A DNA stretch of 36,148 bases from Spirulina sp. CS-785/01 (GTDB lineage: Bacteria; Cyanobacteriota; Cyanobacteriia; Cyanobacteriales; Spirulinaceae): the NCBI RefSeq assembly GCF_028330525.1, contig NZ_JAQMSD010000233.1, positions 1 through 36,148 on the forward strand, in the 5' to 3' direction. The notes under the pieces were generated by a model. The model ran no database searches. It was not told the DNA's origin and worked only from the letters and a program-made list of their open reading frames with translations. A program made the translations under genes and the position numbers. Shown here piece by piece: positions 7,882 to 17,166 of the stretch. How positions within the stretch are numbered: the first letter of the stretch is position 1; every line of letters starts with the position of its first letter.

Positions 7882-8700
7882 ATGGTCAGCGAGCAGGGTA
7901 ATCCAGAAACCAATCCCACCCAAGAACAATCCGAAGAGCAAGTGTCGTTAAGCGACTTAGAGTTCAACGACACCGAGGACAACACCAGCGAAGGCAACAC
8001 CAGCGAAGGCAACACCAGCGAAGGCAACACCAGCGAAGGCAACACCAGCGAGGGAAATAATGCCCCGTCTGGGGGTGGAGATGGCCAAGCAGGCTCTCCG
8101 GCCCAAACCCCAGACGACAATGCCAAGGCCACCCAGGAATTAGTCGAAAGCCTCCAAAAAGAACTCGAACAACTCAAACAAAAACTCGCTAAACAAACCG
8201 AGCAAACAGAAGGCTATAAAGCTCAGTTTGCCAGAAACGCCGCCGATTTTGATAATTTCCGGAAGCGAACCCAGAAAGACAAAGAAGAACAAGCTCATCT
8301 GGTGAAACGGGAAACCCTCTCGGAACTGCTTCCAGTGGTCGATAACTTTGAACGGGCCAGATCACAAATCAAACCGGCCACCGAAGGCGAAATGGCCATT
8401 CATAAAAGTTATCAAGGGGTTTATAAAAACCTCGTTGATGGACTGAAACGCCTAGGGGTAGCGGCCATGCGTCCCGAAGGTCAACCCTTTGACCCCACCT
8501 ATCATGAAGCCATGTTACGAGAGCCAACCCACGAGCATCCAGAAGATACAGTCATTGAGCAACTGGTGCGGGGCTACCTTCTCAATGATCGGGTTCTCCG
8601 TCACGCCATGGTGAAAGTGGCCGCTCCCCCCGAAGATGCCCCCTCAGACGCTCCCTCCACCGAGGAAGAAAGCGACACTGAGGAAAATTCTCCGGCATAA
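7882..8700 (+). CDS. grpE: GrpE, nucleotide exchange factor of DnaK
   Basis: 272 residues, longer than typical bacterial GrpE (about 190-200) because of a low-complexity N-terminus. GrpE releases ADP from DnaK in the cytosolic Hsp70 cycle. After an acidic start come five copies of the pentapeptide NTSEG (residues 34-58). A coiled-coil follows (about 80-120, [16 protein letters not shown]), and then the GrpE core with [15 protein letters not shown]. The C-terminal beta domain carries DPTYHEAM and the [17 protein letters not shown] signature. An acidic tail ends the protein. AAGG lies just before ATG 7882. It is the first gene of grpE-dnaK-dnaJ, 127 nt before dnaK. Confidence 0.97.
   Translation: MVSEQGNPETNPTQEQSEEQVSLSDLEFNDTEDNTSEGNTSEGNTSEGNTSEGNTSEGNNAPSGGGDGQAGSPAQTPDDNAKATQELVESLQKELEQLKQKLAKQTEQTEGYKAQFARNAADFDNFRKRTQKDKEEQAHLVKRETLSELLPVVDNFERARSQIKPATEGEMAIHKSYQGVYKNLVDGLKRLGVAAMRPEGQPFDPTYHEAMLREPTHEHPEDTVIEQLVRGYLLNDRVLRHAMVKVAAPPEDAPSDAPSTEEESDTEENSPA
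7981..8055 (+). repeat. In-frame 15-bp minisatellite inside grpE
   Basis: Four identical copies of AACACCAGCGAAGGC are followed by a fifth copy with two changes. They encode (NTSEG)5 in the disordered N-terminal part of GrpE. The copy number can change by multiples of 15 bp without shifting the frame. Confidence 0.95.
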
Positions 8701-8827
8701 TCGAACGCTCAAACCTGGGACAGTTTCTCCAAGAGCCATTAGGATCAAAAATAGGCAATCGGCAATCCGGCTAAGAGCTTCGGTTATGACCCTCGCCCCT
8801 TGCACACTTTAGTACCCAAGCACCACT

Positions 8828-10810
8828 ATGGGAAAAGTCATCGGTATTGATCTAGGCACTACAAATAGCTGCGTCGCGGTTCTAGAAGGGGGAAAACCCT
8901 TCGTGATTCAAAGTACCGAAGGCGGTCGCACAACCCCCAGTATGGTAGGCTTCGGCAAAAACGGCGAACGCCTCGTTGGTCAACTGGCCAAACGGCAAGC
9001 CGTCACCAACGCCGAAAATACCATCTACAGTATCAAGCGGTTCATCGGTCGTCGTTGGGAAGATACCGAACAAGAGCGATCGCGCGTCCCCTACACCTGT
9101 GTCAAAGGCAGGGACGATACCGTTGATGTGCAGGTGCGAGGGCGGAACTACACCCCCCAAGAAGTATCCGCCATGATCCTGCAAAAACTCAAAGCCGATG
9201 CCGAAAAATTCCTCGGCGAACCCGTCGCCCAAGCCGTAATCACCGTCCCGGCCTACTTCACCGACGCACAACGGCAAGCCACCAAAGATGCCGGAACCAT
9301 CGCCGGCCTCGAAGTGTTACGGATCATTAACGAACCCACCGCCGCCGCCCTCGCCTACGGCTTAGATAAACAAGACCAAGACCAACATATCCTCGTCTTC
9401 GACTTAGGCGGCGGCACATTTGACGTTTCCATCCTGCAACTCGGCGATGGAGTCTTTGAAGTCAAAGCCACCTCCGGCAACAACCACCTCGGCGGTGATG
9501 ACTTCGACAATGTAATTGTCCAATGGCTCATCGAAGACTTCAAAACCAAAGAAGACGTGAACCTAGGGAAAGACAAAATGGCCCTACAACGGCTGCGAGA
9601 AGCCGCCGAAAAAGCCAAAGTGGAACTCTCCACCATGGCCTCCACCTCCATCAACTTGCCCTTTATTACCGCCGACGAAACCGGGCCCAAACACCTCGAA
9701 ATCGAGCTATCTCGCTCAAAATTCGAGGAACTGGCCAGCGAATTAATCAAAGGGACTATCTTACCCGTTAAACAAGCCCTCAAAGACTGCGAACTCACCC
9801 CCAAAGACATCAACCGCATCTTATTCGTTGGGGGGTCAACCCGCATTCCCGCCGTGGGCAACGCCATTAAAAAATTCTTTAATCAAGAACCCGATCGCTC
9901 CATTAACCCCGATGAATCCGTAGCCCTAGGGGCCGCCATCCAAGGAGGCGTATTAGGGGGAGAAGTCGAAGACCTCCTCCTCCTGGATGTCACCCCCCTC
10001 TCCCTAGGCATTGAAACCCTAGGAGAAGTCTTCACCAAAATCATCGAACGGAACACCACCATCCCCACCAGTAAATCCCAAATCTTCTCCACGGCGATCG
10101 ACGGACAAACCTCCGTCGAAATTCACGTCCTGCAAGGGGAACGGGCCATGGCCCGAGACAACAAAAGTCTCGGTAAATTCCTCCTCACCGGCATCTTACC
10201 CGCCCCACGAGGAGTCCCCCAAATCGAAGTGAGCTTTGAAATTGATGTCAACGGTATCTTAAAAGTCTCCGCCCAAGACAAAGCCACCGGAAAAGAACAA
10301 AGCATCCGCATCACCAACACCGGAGGACTCAATTCCGCCGAAGTGGAACGGATGCGCGAAGAAGCGGAACAATACGCCGAAGAAGACCGCCGCCGCATGG
10401 AATTAGTCGAACTGCGAAACCAAGCCGACAGTATCTTCTACACCCATGAAACCACACTCAAAGACAACTCCGAATTTATTCGGGATGACCTGAAAGCCCA
10501 AGCCGAGAAGAAACGGCAAGAACTAGAAGCGGCCTTTAAAGACTCCTCCCTCAGTGCCGAAGAAGTAAAAGCCAAACTCGAAGAATTTAAACAAGTGGTT
10601 CTCTCCGTAGGAACAGACTTGTACAATCGAGCCAGCCAAGGAGTCAGCCAAGAATTTGAAAATGTGGAAGACGAGGACGCAGAAGAAGTGCAACCCGTCT
10701 CCGAAGAACCCGCCCTCGAAGAAGACGACGACGAAGAAGAAGAAGAATTTAGTTTCGACTTTGACGACGAAGACGAAACCGTCGCCGCAGATTACGAACC
10801 CGTGGACTAA
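8828..10810 (+). CDS. dnaK: DnaK, Hsp70 chaperone
   Basis: 660 residues. DnaK is the ATP-driven Hsp70 that folds and rescues proteins with DnaJ and GrpE. The start [17 protein letters not shown], the phosphate loop [14 protein letters not shown] and [13 protein letters not shown] are the three Hsp70 signatures of the nucleotide-binding domain (1-385). The linker [20 protein letters not shown] and the substrate-binding domain follow. The helical lid runs to about 610. The last 45 residues are almost all acidic and end [19 protein letters not shown], unlike the EEVKD-type ends of many bacterial DnaK proteins. Cyanobacteria carry several dnaK paralogues; which class this is cannot be settled here. 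No clear ribosome-binding site precedes ATG 8828. Confidence 0.98.
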   Translation: MGKVIGIDLGTTNSCVAVLEGGKPFVIQSTEGGRTTPSMVGFGKNGERLVGQLAKRQAVTNAENTIYSIKRFIGRRWEDTEQERSRVPYTCVKGRDDTVDVQVRGRNYTPQEVSAMILQKLKADAEKFLGEPVAQAVITVPAYFTDAQRQATKDAGTIAGLEVLRIINEPTAAALAYGLDKQDQDQHILVFDLGGGTFDVSILQLGDGVFEVKATSGNNHLGGDDFDNVIVQWLIEDFKTKEDVNLGKDKMALQRLREAAEKAKVELSTMASTSINLPFITADETGPKHLEIELSRSKFEELASELIKGTILPVKQALKDCELTPKDINRILFVGGSTRIPAVGNAIKKFFNQEPDRSINPDESVALGAAIQGGVLGGEVEDLLLLDVTPLSLGIETLGEVFTKIIERNTTIPTSKSQIFSTAIDGQTSVEIHVLQGERAMARDNKSLGKFLLTGILPAPRGVPQIEVSFEIDVNGILKVSAQDKATGKEQSIRITNTGGLNSAEVERMREEAEQYAEEDRRRMELVELRNQADSIFYTHETTLKDNSEFIRDDLKAQAEKKRQELEAAFKDSSLSAEEVKAKLEEFKQVVLSVGTDLYNRASQGVSQEFENVEDEDAEEVQPVSEEPALEEDDDEEEEEFSFDFDDEDETVAADYEPVD

Positions 10811-11078
10811 TTTTGCTAGTATGGTCAGGAGGAGAATTCTCCCGACATTTCTGTTACAGTTGATGGAGAGGCAACAACCCTCCATGCTGTTCAGTCTCTA
10901 GGCTGAACAGTGAGAAGATACTCCTTACCTTCAATGTAAATGAATATTCCGCTATCATCATTGATTATCATCATTGATTATCATCATTGATGTAGCGGCG
11001 AGAGTATCCAAAGAATCCCACGGCTGCAAGTTCGTGGGAAAGTCAACCCTAAAGACCAACTCGATCAATCAGCGCTCT
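10811..11078 (+). other. dnaK-dnaJ spacer with hairpins and a 13-bp triplicate
   Basis: The spacer holds the palindrome GGAGAATTCTCC at about 10830-10845. An ATGGAG/CTCCAT pairing follows. A perfect 8-bp hairpin CTGTTCAG/CTGAACAG lies at 10887-10894 and 10903-10910. Three exact tandem copies of TATCATCATTGAT lie at 10953-10991. The 8-bp hairpin could stop or process the dnaK mRNA, leaving dnaJ with its own promoter. No convincing T-tract is present. Confidence 0.6.
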
Positions 11079-12230
11079 ATGGCAGGCGACTACTACGAAA
11101 TTCTCGGTATCTCCCGTGATGCCACCCAAGACGAAATTAAACGGGCTTACCGCCGCCTAGCTCGGAAGTACCATCCCGACGTAAACAAAGAACCGGGGGC
11201 CGAAGATCGCTTTAAAGAAGTGAACCGGGCCCACGAAATTCTCAGCGACCCCGAAATGAAAGCCAGATACGATCGCTTTGGAGAAGCGGGAGTCTCCTCT
11301 GGTGCAGGGGCAGGCGCAGGGGCGGGATATTCCGACTTTGGCGATATGGGCGGCTTTGCCGATATCTTTGAGACCATTTTTAGCGGTTTCGGAGGCGGCA
11401 TGGGAACTGGTGCAGCCGGAGGCCGCCGCCGCACCGGCCCCACCCGAGGGGATGACCTCCGACTCGACCTCAAATTAGAGTTTCGAGAAGCCATCTTTGG
11501 GGGAGAAAAAGAAATTCGCATTCCGCACCTAGAGACCTGTCAAACCTGTAATGGCAGTGGGGCTAAACCTGGCACAGGGGCTAAGACCTGTGGAACTTGT
11601 AACGGGACAGGACAAGTCCGCCGCGCTACTCGTACCCCCTTTGGGAGTTTTGCCCAAGTGTCCGTCTGTCCGACTTGTAACGGGGAAGGGCAAGTCATTG
11701 AAGAAAAATGTGAATCCTGTGGCGGAGCAGGCCGCAAACAAGAAACAAAGAAATTAAAAATTACCATTCCAGCAGGGGTGGATAATGGCACGCGGTTACG
11801 AGTAGCCCGGGAAGGAGATGCCGGACAGAAAGGCGGCGCACCGGGGGATTTATATGTTTATTTATTTGTTGAAGAAGACGCGAAATTTAAGCGCGAGGGA
11901 ACGAATATTCTCTCGGACATCTCGGTGAGTTATTTACAAGCCATTTTGGGGTCAAAAATCCCGGTTGATACGGTGGATGGGGAGGCCGAATTGACCATTC
12001 CCCCAGGGACTCAGCCAAAAACCGTGTTAACCCTAGAAGATAAAGGCGTGCCAAAATTGGGGAATCCCGTCAGTCGAGGGGATCATCTCATTACCGTCAA
12101 TGTGGAAATTCCCACCAAAGTGGGGGCCGATGAACGGGGGTTATTAGAGCAATTAGCCAAAATTCGCGGTGAAAACACGGGAAAGGACGGAGGCATTGAG
12201 GGTTTTTTGGGAAAGATGTTTCGGGGATAG
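11079..12230 (+). CDS. dnaJ: DnaJ, type I Hsp40 co-chaperone
   Basis: 383 residues. DnaJ delivers unfolded clients to DnaK and stimulates its ATPase. Domains in order: J domain (3-70) with the essential HPD in [11 protein letters not shown]; a Gly/Ala/Phe-rich linker with (AG)n and FGGGMGTG (75-125); a zinc domain with four CxxCxGxG units ([32 protein letters not shown], starting at Cys154); and the C-terminal substrate and dimerisation domains. All three hallmark regions make it class A DnaJ. An open frame runs upstream to 10974, but that part comes from the 13-bp repeats. ATG 11079 ([12 protein letters not shown]) is the natural start. Confidence 0.97.
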   Translation: MAGDYYEILGISRDATQDEIKRAYRRLARKYHPDVNKEPGAEDRFKEVNRAHEILSDPEMKARYDRFGEAGVSSGAGAGAGAGYSDFGDMGGFADIFETIFSGFGGGMGTGAAGGRRRTGPTRGDDLRLDLKLEFREAIFGGEKEIRIPHLETCQTCNGSGAKPGTGAKTCGTCNGTGQVRRATRTPFGSFAQVSVCPTCNGEGQVIEEKCESCGGAGRKQETKKLKITIPAGVDNGTRLRVAREGDAGQKGGAPGDLYVYLFVEEDAKFKREGTNILSDISVSYLQAILGSKIPVDTVDGEAELTIPPGTQPKTVLTLEDKGVPKLGNPVSRGDHLITVNVEIPTKVGADERGLLEQLAKIRGENTGKDGGIEGFLGKMFRG

Positions 12231-12237
12231 ATGAGTC

Positions 12238-12498
12238 GTGAGTGAATCAAGCGTGAAAGACACCATTGAACAAACTGCGGATGCTCAGTTAGATTTACGG
12301 GGAACTCCCTGTCCGATTAATTTTGTGCGGACGAAAATCCGCTTGGAGCAGATGGAGTCCGGTCAGTTGTTGGAAGTCTGGCTTGATGCTGGCGAACCCA
12401 TTGAGCAAGTCCCCGATAGTCTAGTGATGGCAGGGTATGGGTTGGAAGCGTTGGTGGATTGTCAAGATTATTTTATTTTGCAAGTCCGGAGTAGTTGA
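12238..12498 (+). CDS. TusA-family sulfur carrier-like protein
   Basis: 86 residues, read from GTG 12238, only 7 nt after the dnaJ stop, so very likely in the same transcript. The core DLRGTPCPINFVRTKIRLEQ is the SirA/TusA/YeeD fold, with the key cysteine Cys25 in the CPxxF/CPxP position. TusA proteins hand sulfur as a persulfide to partners in tRNA thiolation, molybdenum cofactor synthesis or sulfur metabolism. The exact partner here is unknown. The strict CPxP is CPIN in this protein, which is common among TusA-like relatives. The link to chaperone genes rests on position; a role in redox or sulfur repair under stress would be inference. Confidence 0.85.
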   Translation: MSESSVKDTIEQTADAQLDLRGTPCPINFVRTKIRLEQMESGQLLEVWLDAGEPIEQVPDSLVMAGYGLEALVDCQDYFILQVRSS

Positions 12499-12798
12499 GG
12501 GTTGTTTGTTGTTTGTGAAACAGTAAACAGGGAACAGTAAACTGTTACCAGCATCCGAAGGCAGATGGCAGATGGCAGAGGGCAGATGTTGTAATAAGGA
12601 GGAAGTTAACCTAAAAAGAAGAACAGAAACTAATCAGAGTAAGGCTTTCAGCCTATTTTAAGTAATTTTAGTTTCACTGAGAGTAACCTGTTACCAGTTG
12701 TTACTCCCCATCTCCCCTATCTTCCCCATCTTCCCTATCTCCCCCATCTCCCGACTCCCGACTCCCATCTCCAATCACCAATTACCAATCCCCCTTTT
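12499..12798. other. Repeat-filled spacer before rsgA
   Basis: No gene is seen. It contains a short AACAGTAAAC repeat, a GGCAGAT triplicate (about 12561-12586), one copy of the 130-nt hairpin repeat (listed separately), and a pyrimidine-rich STRR run of CCCATCTTC and CCCGACT units (about 12705-12770). Confidence 0.7.
12553..12684 (-). repeat. Dispersed ~130-nt hairpin repeat, copy A
   Basis: Read on the minus strand, this segment matches 33177-33303 on the plus strand. ACTCTCAGTGAAACTA is near-identical in both. A 56-nt block after it differs at about five positions, and a further CATCTGCC...CCTTCGGAT tail is shared. Both copies can form the same fold: CAG(TG)AAACTAA pairs TTAGTTTCTG, with an inner GGCT-AGCC hairpin. 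It has no open frame. It resembles a small non-autonomous repeat or an RNA-encoding repeat. Confidence 0.8.
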
Positions 12799-13857
12799 AT
12801 GTCTGACCAACCGACCCAAACGTATCAAGGAACGGTCATTGCGGTACAGGCGAACTTTTATCGGGTTCGTTTGACAGAGAAGGTGGGGGAATGGCGGTTT
12901 TTGCTGTGTACGCGCCGATCGCGCTTAAAGAAAATTGGTCAACAGGTGATGGTGGGCGACCAAGTGCTGTTAGATGAAATTGACTCAGAAGATGGCCGGG
13001 GCGCGATCGCGCAAATCCTCCCCCGCCAAACCGAACTCCAACGGCCCCCCGTGGCCAATGCAGAGCAAATTTTATTAGTCTTTGCCCTAGAAGAACCCAC
13101 CCTCGACCCTTGGCAACTGAGTCGCTTTTTAATTAAAGCCGAATCCACCCAACTCACCCCCCTCCTCTGTTTAAATAAAAGCGACTTAATTAGTGCAGCC
13201 GAGCAGCAAGCGTGGCAGGAGAGGCTGCAAAAATGGGGCTATGACCCCTTATTTCTGAGTGTCATGGAGGGAAAGGGGTTAGAGGCATTAAAAGCCCAAT
13301 TAGGGGCAAAAATCACCATTGTAGCCGGCCCGTCCGGGGTGGGGAAGTCGAGTTTAATTAATTGTCTCATTCCCGAAGCCCACCTGCGCGTTAAATCCGT
13401 CTCCGGGAAACTACACCGAGGCCGCCACACCACCCGTCATGTAGAATTATTCGAGTTACCCAAGGGAGGACTATTAGCCGATAGTCCAGGGTTTAATAAA
13501 CCCAATTTAGACAGTGAACCGCGAGAGTTAGCCCAATATTTCCCCGAAGCGAGAGAACGGTTACAAAGAGAGAATTGTCAGTTTAGCGACTGCTTGCATC
13601 GAGATGAACCGAACTGCGGGGTTCGGGGAGACTGGGAACGCTATGATCATTATGAGAAATTTTTAGAGGAAGCGATCGCCCAAGCCGAACAACGTCACCA
13701 GCGACCCAACGAAGAAAAGCATCTGAAGCTCAAAATCAAGCAATCCGGGGAAAAAGTCTATGAACCCCGCTTAGAGAGCAAAAAATACCGTCGTCAGTCC
13801 CGCAAGTCCCGTCATCAAACCCTACAAGATTTAATTGAAGAAGCAGAAGACTTTTGA
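12799..13857 (+). CDS. rsgA: RsgA (YjeQ), small-subunit ribosome maturation GTPase
   Basis: 352 residues. RsgA helps finish the 30S subunit and checks the decoding site, using GTP. An OB-fold domain covers about 8-75. The GTPase domain is circularly permuted as in the family: the G4 motif LCLNKSDL (about 122) comes before the G1 loop GPSGVGKSS (177-185, Lys183) and G3 DSPGF. The zinc site C260-x4-C265-x-H267-x5-C273 is complete. The C-terminus is a Lys/Arg-rich helix (KYRRQSRKSRHQ), probably for rRNA contact. HIP1 sites lie within and just after the gene. No clear ribosome-binding site is seen; the STRR tract ends 20 nt upstream. Confidence 0.96.
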   Translation: MSDQPTQTYQGTVIAVQANFYRVRLTEKVGEWRFLLCTRRSRLKKIGQQVMVGDQVLLDEIDSEDGRGAIAQILPRQTELQRPPVANAEQILLVFALEEPTLDPWQLSRFLIKAESTQLTPLLCLNKSDLISAAEQQAWQERLQKWGYDPLFLSVMEGKGLEALKAQLGAKITIVAGPSGVGKSSLINCLIPEAHLRVKSVSGKLHRGRHTTRHVELFELPKGGLLADSPGFNKPNLDSEPRELAQYFPEARERLQRENCQFSDCLHRDEPNCGVRGDWERYDHYEKFLEEAIAQAEQRHQRPNEEKHLKLKIKQSGEKVYEPRLESKKYRRQSRKSRHQTLQDLIEEAEDF

Positions 13858-13964
13858 AGCGATCGCAAAATCTCAACTCTCCCCTATCCATCTCCCCTTG
13901 CCATCAACGTTATACTAACCATTGAATCTCCTCCACCCATCCTGCACGCAATGAAATCAAATCA

Positions 13965-16919
13965 ATGACAGCAATTTGGGGTTTTCTTAGTATATTTCTC
14001 CTCTGTCCCCTATTAGGGGGACTGCCGCTAGTGGATTGGATCACCCGTACCTTCGCTAACAAAAACCTGCGCGAACTAGGAACGGGCAATTTATCCGTCT
14101 CAGCGGCCTTTTATCATGGGGGGACAACCATCGGGGTGTTAGCGGTTCTCTCAGAAGCAGGAAAAGGACTGGTTGCAGTTGCGATCGCGCGTTACTTCTT
14201 CCCCCAATATCCCGTCTGGGAACTCATCGCCCTCATTACCCTCGTCTTAGGCCGCTACTGGATGGGAAAAGGGGCCGGAACAACCAACGTAGTCTGGGGA
14301 CTCCTCCTCCATGATCCCATCGCCACCGGATTAATCCTCCTCATTGGAGGAATTAGTTTTACCATCTTTCGAGAACGAGTCACCGGACGCTATGTAGGCT
14401 TATTTCTCCTCGCCTTCATCCTCACCCTACAACGGCCCAATGACCCCGATTACATCTTAGCCGCCATTACCCTCGCTGTCCTCATCGGCTGGATATACCA
14501 ACTGATTCCCGACGACCTCGACTTACCCGAACAACAAGCAAAAAGTAACTCTCAAACCGTGTTTCGTTTTTTTCGTGGCGATAATGCCATTCTCACCCTT
14601 CAGGATAAACTCGAAGCCCGCAAAGTCGGGCGAAAAGCCGCAACCCTAGCCCAACTGAAACGCTGGAATTATCCCGTCCCCGACGGTTGGGTATTACCTG
14701 CCGGAGATGACTCTCAACCCCTCCTATTATCCCTAGAACCCTCCGTCCAACAACCCTTCGTGGTTCGATCATCGGCAGTGGGAGAAGACAGCGAAACCGC
14801 CTCGGCAGCAGGGCAATATATCACCGTGGCCAACGTCACCACCTCAGAAGAACTCTCCGAAGCCATTTTACGCTGTCAGACCTCCTACAATAACCCCTCG
14901 GCAGTGCAATATCGTCGAGATGCCCAAACGCGGGAGAAAAAACGCAAAAGTCGCAATATTTCCCTCTCCGTCATTATTCAAAAACAAATTCAAGGGGCCT
15001 TTTCCGGCGTGGCATTTAGTCGGGACCCAGTAAACCGTTATAGTGATGCAGTAGTCCTAGAAGCCTTACCAGGGGATGCCGCGCAAGTGGTCTCCGGCCA
15101 TACCACCCCAGACCGTTATCGGGTATTCTTAGACCGTAGCGAAAGCCAATCGGAACAAGAAACCGTCCAAATTAACGAAAATTCCCCCCCCTGCGTCATT
15201 GAAGGCCAAGGAGAAACCCCCTTTCGCATCATTCAAGAAGTAGCCCAACTGGCCCGAGACTTAGAAAACCGCTTCCACGGTATTCCCCAGGATATTGAAT
15301 GGACCCACGACGGCCAACAACTGTGGATTCTCCAATCCCGTCCCATTACCAATTTACAACCCATTTGGACGCGCAAAATTGCCGCCGAAGTCATTCCAGG
15401 GGCTATTCCTCCCCTCACTTGGTCCATTAATCGGCCTTTGACTTGTGGGGTATGGGGAGACATTTTCACCGTTGTTTTAGGAGAAGACCAAGCCGCCGAT
15501 TTAAACTTTGAAGAAACCGCCACACAGCATTATTCTAATGTCTATTTTAATGCCACCTTACTGGGGCAAATTTTCCGCCGTATGGGACTCCCCCCAGAAA
15601 GTTTAGAATTTCTCACACGGGGGACAAAGTTTTCTCGTCCTCCCCTCCTCTCCACCCTGAAAAATATCCCCGGACTGCTACGACTGTTGGGCAGAGAATG
15701 GCATTTAACAAGAGACTTTGAACAAGATTATCAAAAATGGTTTAGCCCCACCTTAAATCAGTTAAAATATCCGCCCAACTCCTTTAATGAGGAGGAATTA
15801 TTAACGCGAATTGATTTAATTTTATCCACCTTACGCCGTTCTACCTATTATAGCATTTTAACGCCTCTGAGTTTAAGTTTTCGACGGGCAATTTTAGGGG
15901 TTTCTGAGCAAGAATTAGAGAATCGCAACACGCCAGAAGTCGCCTCTTTAGTCGCTTTAGCAGCCTTAGCGTCGAAAACACGCAACTTACTTCCCATGGA
16001 ACAATTGCAGTTTGATAGTTGTCCCTCCCTCTTTGCCTATTTAGCCGAATATCCCGACGGGGAAAATGTGTTAAAACAATTTAATGAATGGTTAGAAACC
16101 TATGGCTATTTAAGCGAAACTGCCACAGATATTTCTGTTCCCCGTTGGCGAGAAAACCCCCGTCCCATGCGGCAATTATTCACCCAGTATATTTTTGATG
16201 AACATCAACGCTGGCAAATTGAACAGCAAGCTAAGTCAGACACGAATAGTAATATCCTTAATTTAGTAGTCCAAAGACGATTAAATCTCAAAGGGAAATC
16301 CACCGAAGTCTATTCCCGTTTATTAGCCCATTTACGCTGGACATTTTTAGCCTTAGAGAAAATTTGGTTAGAGAAAGACTGGTTACAAGAAGAAGGGGAC
16401 TTATTTTTCTTAAAATTGCCCGAAATTCGCAGTATTATTGAAGATAACGATACCCACTTACAAACCCGTTTATTAGAACTCATTGATCAACGACGGAAAC
16501 AGTGGAAAAAAGATAAAACAATCAGCAACTTACCCTTTGTCGTGTACGGGAAACCGCGAGAAGATGACCTCCCCCCCATTTCTCCCCTCCCCTCCCAACA
16601 ACAACTACAAGGCATTGCCGGAAGTCCAGGCATTGCCGAGGGAGAGATAAAAATTATGAGAAACTTGGGCGAGATCAGTAGTTTAAGCCGTGATACGATC
16701 CTCGTTGTTCCCTATACCGACTCCGGGTGGTCGCCCTTTTTAGCCCAAGCGGGAGGTATTATTGCAGAAGTAGGGGGACAACTCTCTCATGGGGCAATTG
16801 TAGCGCGAGAATACGGCATTCCTGCCGTGATGGATGTCCACAATGCGTTAACCCTATTCAAAAATGGCCAACGGGTGCGTATTGATGGAGAACAGGGCAT
16901 TGTAGAATTATTGGACTGA
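13965..16919 (+). CDS. PlsY-like membrane domain fused to an RPH/PEP-synthase-like dikinase
   Basis: 984 residues. Residues 1-185 hold about six membrane helices and resemble the acyltransferase PlsY. The motif-1 region reads LGTGNLSVSAAFYHGG where PlsY has GSGNPGATN. The second and third motifs are eroded (GRYWMGKGAG; no RHxxN). Residues about 200-470 are a PPDK/PEP-synthase ATP-binding domain: VGRKAATLAQL, PFVVRSSAVGEDSETASAAGQ, and IEWTHDGQQLWILQSRP. About 470-870 is a helical middle domain. About 880-984 is the swivelling phospho-His domain, with GGQLSHGAIVAREYGIPAV and catalytic His942. The order ATP-middle-His without a C-terminal TIM barrel is that of rifampin phosphotransferase rather than true PEP synthase. 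I infer a membrane-attached ATP-dependent dikinase of unknown acceptor. PlsY activity is doubtful. Confidence 0.88.
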   Translation: MTAIWGFLSIFLLCPLLGGLPLVDWITRTFANKNLRELGTGNLSVSAAFYHGGTTIGVLAVLSEAGKGLVAVAIARYFFPQYPVWELIALITLVLGRYWMGKGAGTTNVVWGLLLHDPIATGLILLIGGISFTIFRERVTGRYVGLFLLAFILTLQRPNDPDYILAAITLAVLIGWIYQLIPDDLDLPEQQAKSNSQTVFRFFRGDNAILTLQDKLEARKVGRKAATLAQLKRWNYPVPDGWVLPAGDDSQPLLLSLEPSVQQPFVVRSSAVGEDSETASAAGQYITVANVTTSEELSEAILRCQTSYNNPSAVQYRRDAQTREKKRKSRNISLSVIIQKQIQGAFSGVAFSRDPVNRYSDAVVLEALPGDAAQVVSGHTTPDRYRVFLDRSESQSEQETVQINENSPPCVIEGQGETPFRIIQEVAQLARDLENRFHGIPQDIEWTHDGQQLWILQSRPITNLQPIWTRKIAAEVIPGAIPPLTWSINRPLTCGVWGDIFTVVLGEDQAADLNFEETATQHYSNVYFNATLLGQIFRRMGLPPESLEFLTRGTKFSRPPLLSTLKNIPGLLRLLGREWHLTRDFEQDYQKWFSPTLNQLKYPPNSFNEEELLTRIDLILSTLRRSTYYSILTPLSLSFRRAILGVSEQELENRNTPEVASLVALAALASKTRNLLPMEQLQFDSCPSLFAYLAEYPDGENVLKQFNEWLETYGYLSETATDISVPRWRENPRPMRQLFTQYIFDEHQRWQIEQQAKSDTNSNILNLVVQRRLNLKGKSTEVYSRLLAHLRWTFLALEKIWLEKDWLQEEGDLFFLKLPEIRSIIEDNDTHLQTRLLELIDQRRKQWKKDKTISNLPFVVYGKPREDDLPPISPLPSQQQLQGIAGSPGIAEGEIKIMRNLGEISSLSRDTILVVPYTDSGWSPFLAQAGGIIAEVGGQLSHGAIVAREYGIPAVMDVHNALTLFKNGQRVRIDGEQGIVELLD

Positions 16920-17166
16920 TGGGCAATAATTTCTTTATGTCCTTTCTTTATGTCCTTTCTTTGTGTCCTTTGTGTCTTTGTGGTTTAATCCCGACGTAAG
17001 CATTCAGCTATCAGCTATCAGCCGCGACTCTTAACACTAACACTCCGTTGGCCAAGCCTTTCCAAGGGGAGAAAGCACGTCTATCAACCCGTTGTAACGG
17101 GTTTCAGCTATTAGCCTTGGGTTAAAACCCAAGGCATATAAAGGTAGAATTACTGAGGGAGGAAAA
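16920..17166. repeat. Spacer with TTTGTGTCC repeats and hairpins
   Basis: No gene. A TTTGTGTCC-type run lies at 16932-16985, matching the runs at both window ends. CAGCTAT units follow. Then come a CCCGTTGTAACGGG hairpin (about 17087-17102) and the 22-nt hairpin listed separately. This string of hairpins in one direction is typical of REP-like intergenic repeats. Confidence 0.8.
17114..17135. repeat. GCCTTGGGTT hairpin, copy 1
   Basis: GCCTTGGGTT and AACCCAAGGC form a perfect 10-bp inverted repeat around AA. The same arms recur at 21348-21367. It lies 31 nt before the sugar kinase start, within its likely leader. Confidence 0.85.

Noticed and set aside
7773-8177. Minus-strand frame with repeated LVLPS units
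   Set aside because: It is the antisense reading of the NTSEG minisatellite in grpE.
13965-16919. Simple annotation as glycerol-3-phosphate acyltransferase PlsY or as PEP synthase
   Set aside because: PlsY motifs are incomplete and make up only a fifth of the protein; the C-terminal pyruvate-binding barrel of PEP synthase is missing.
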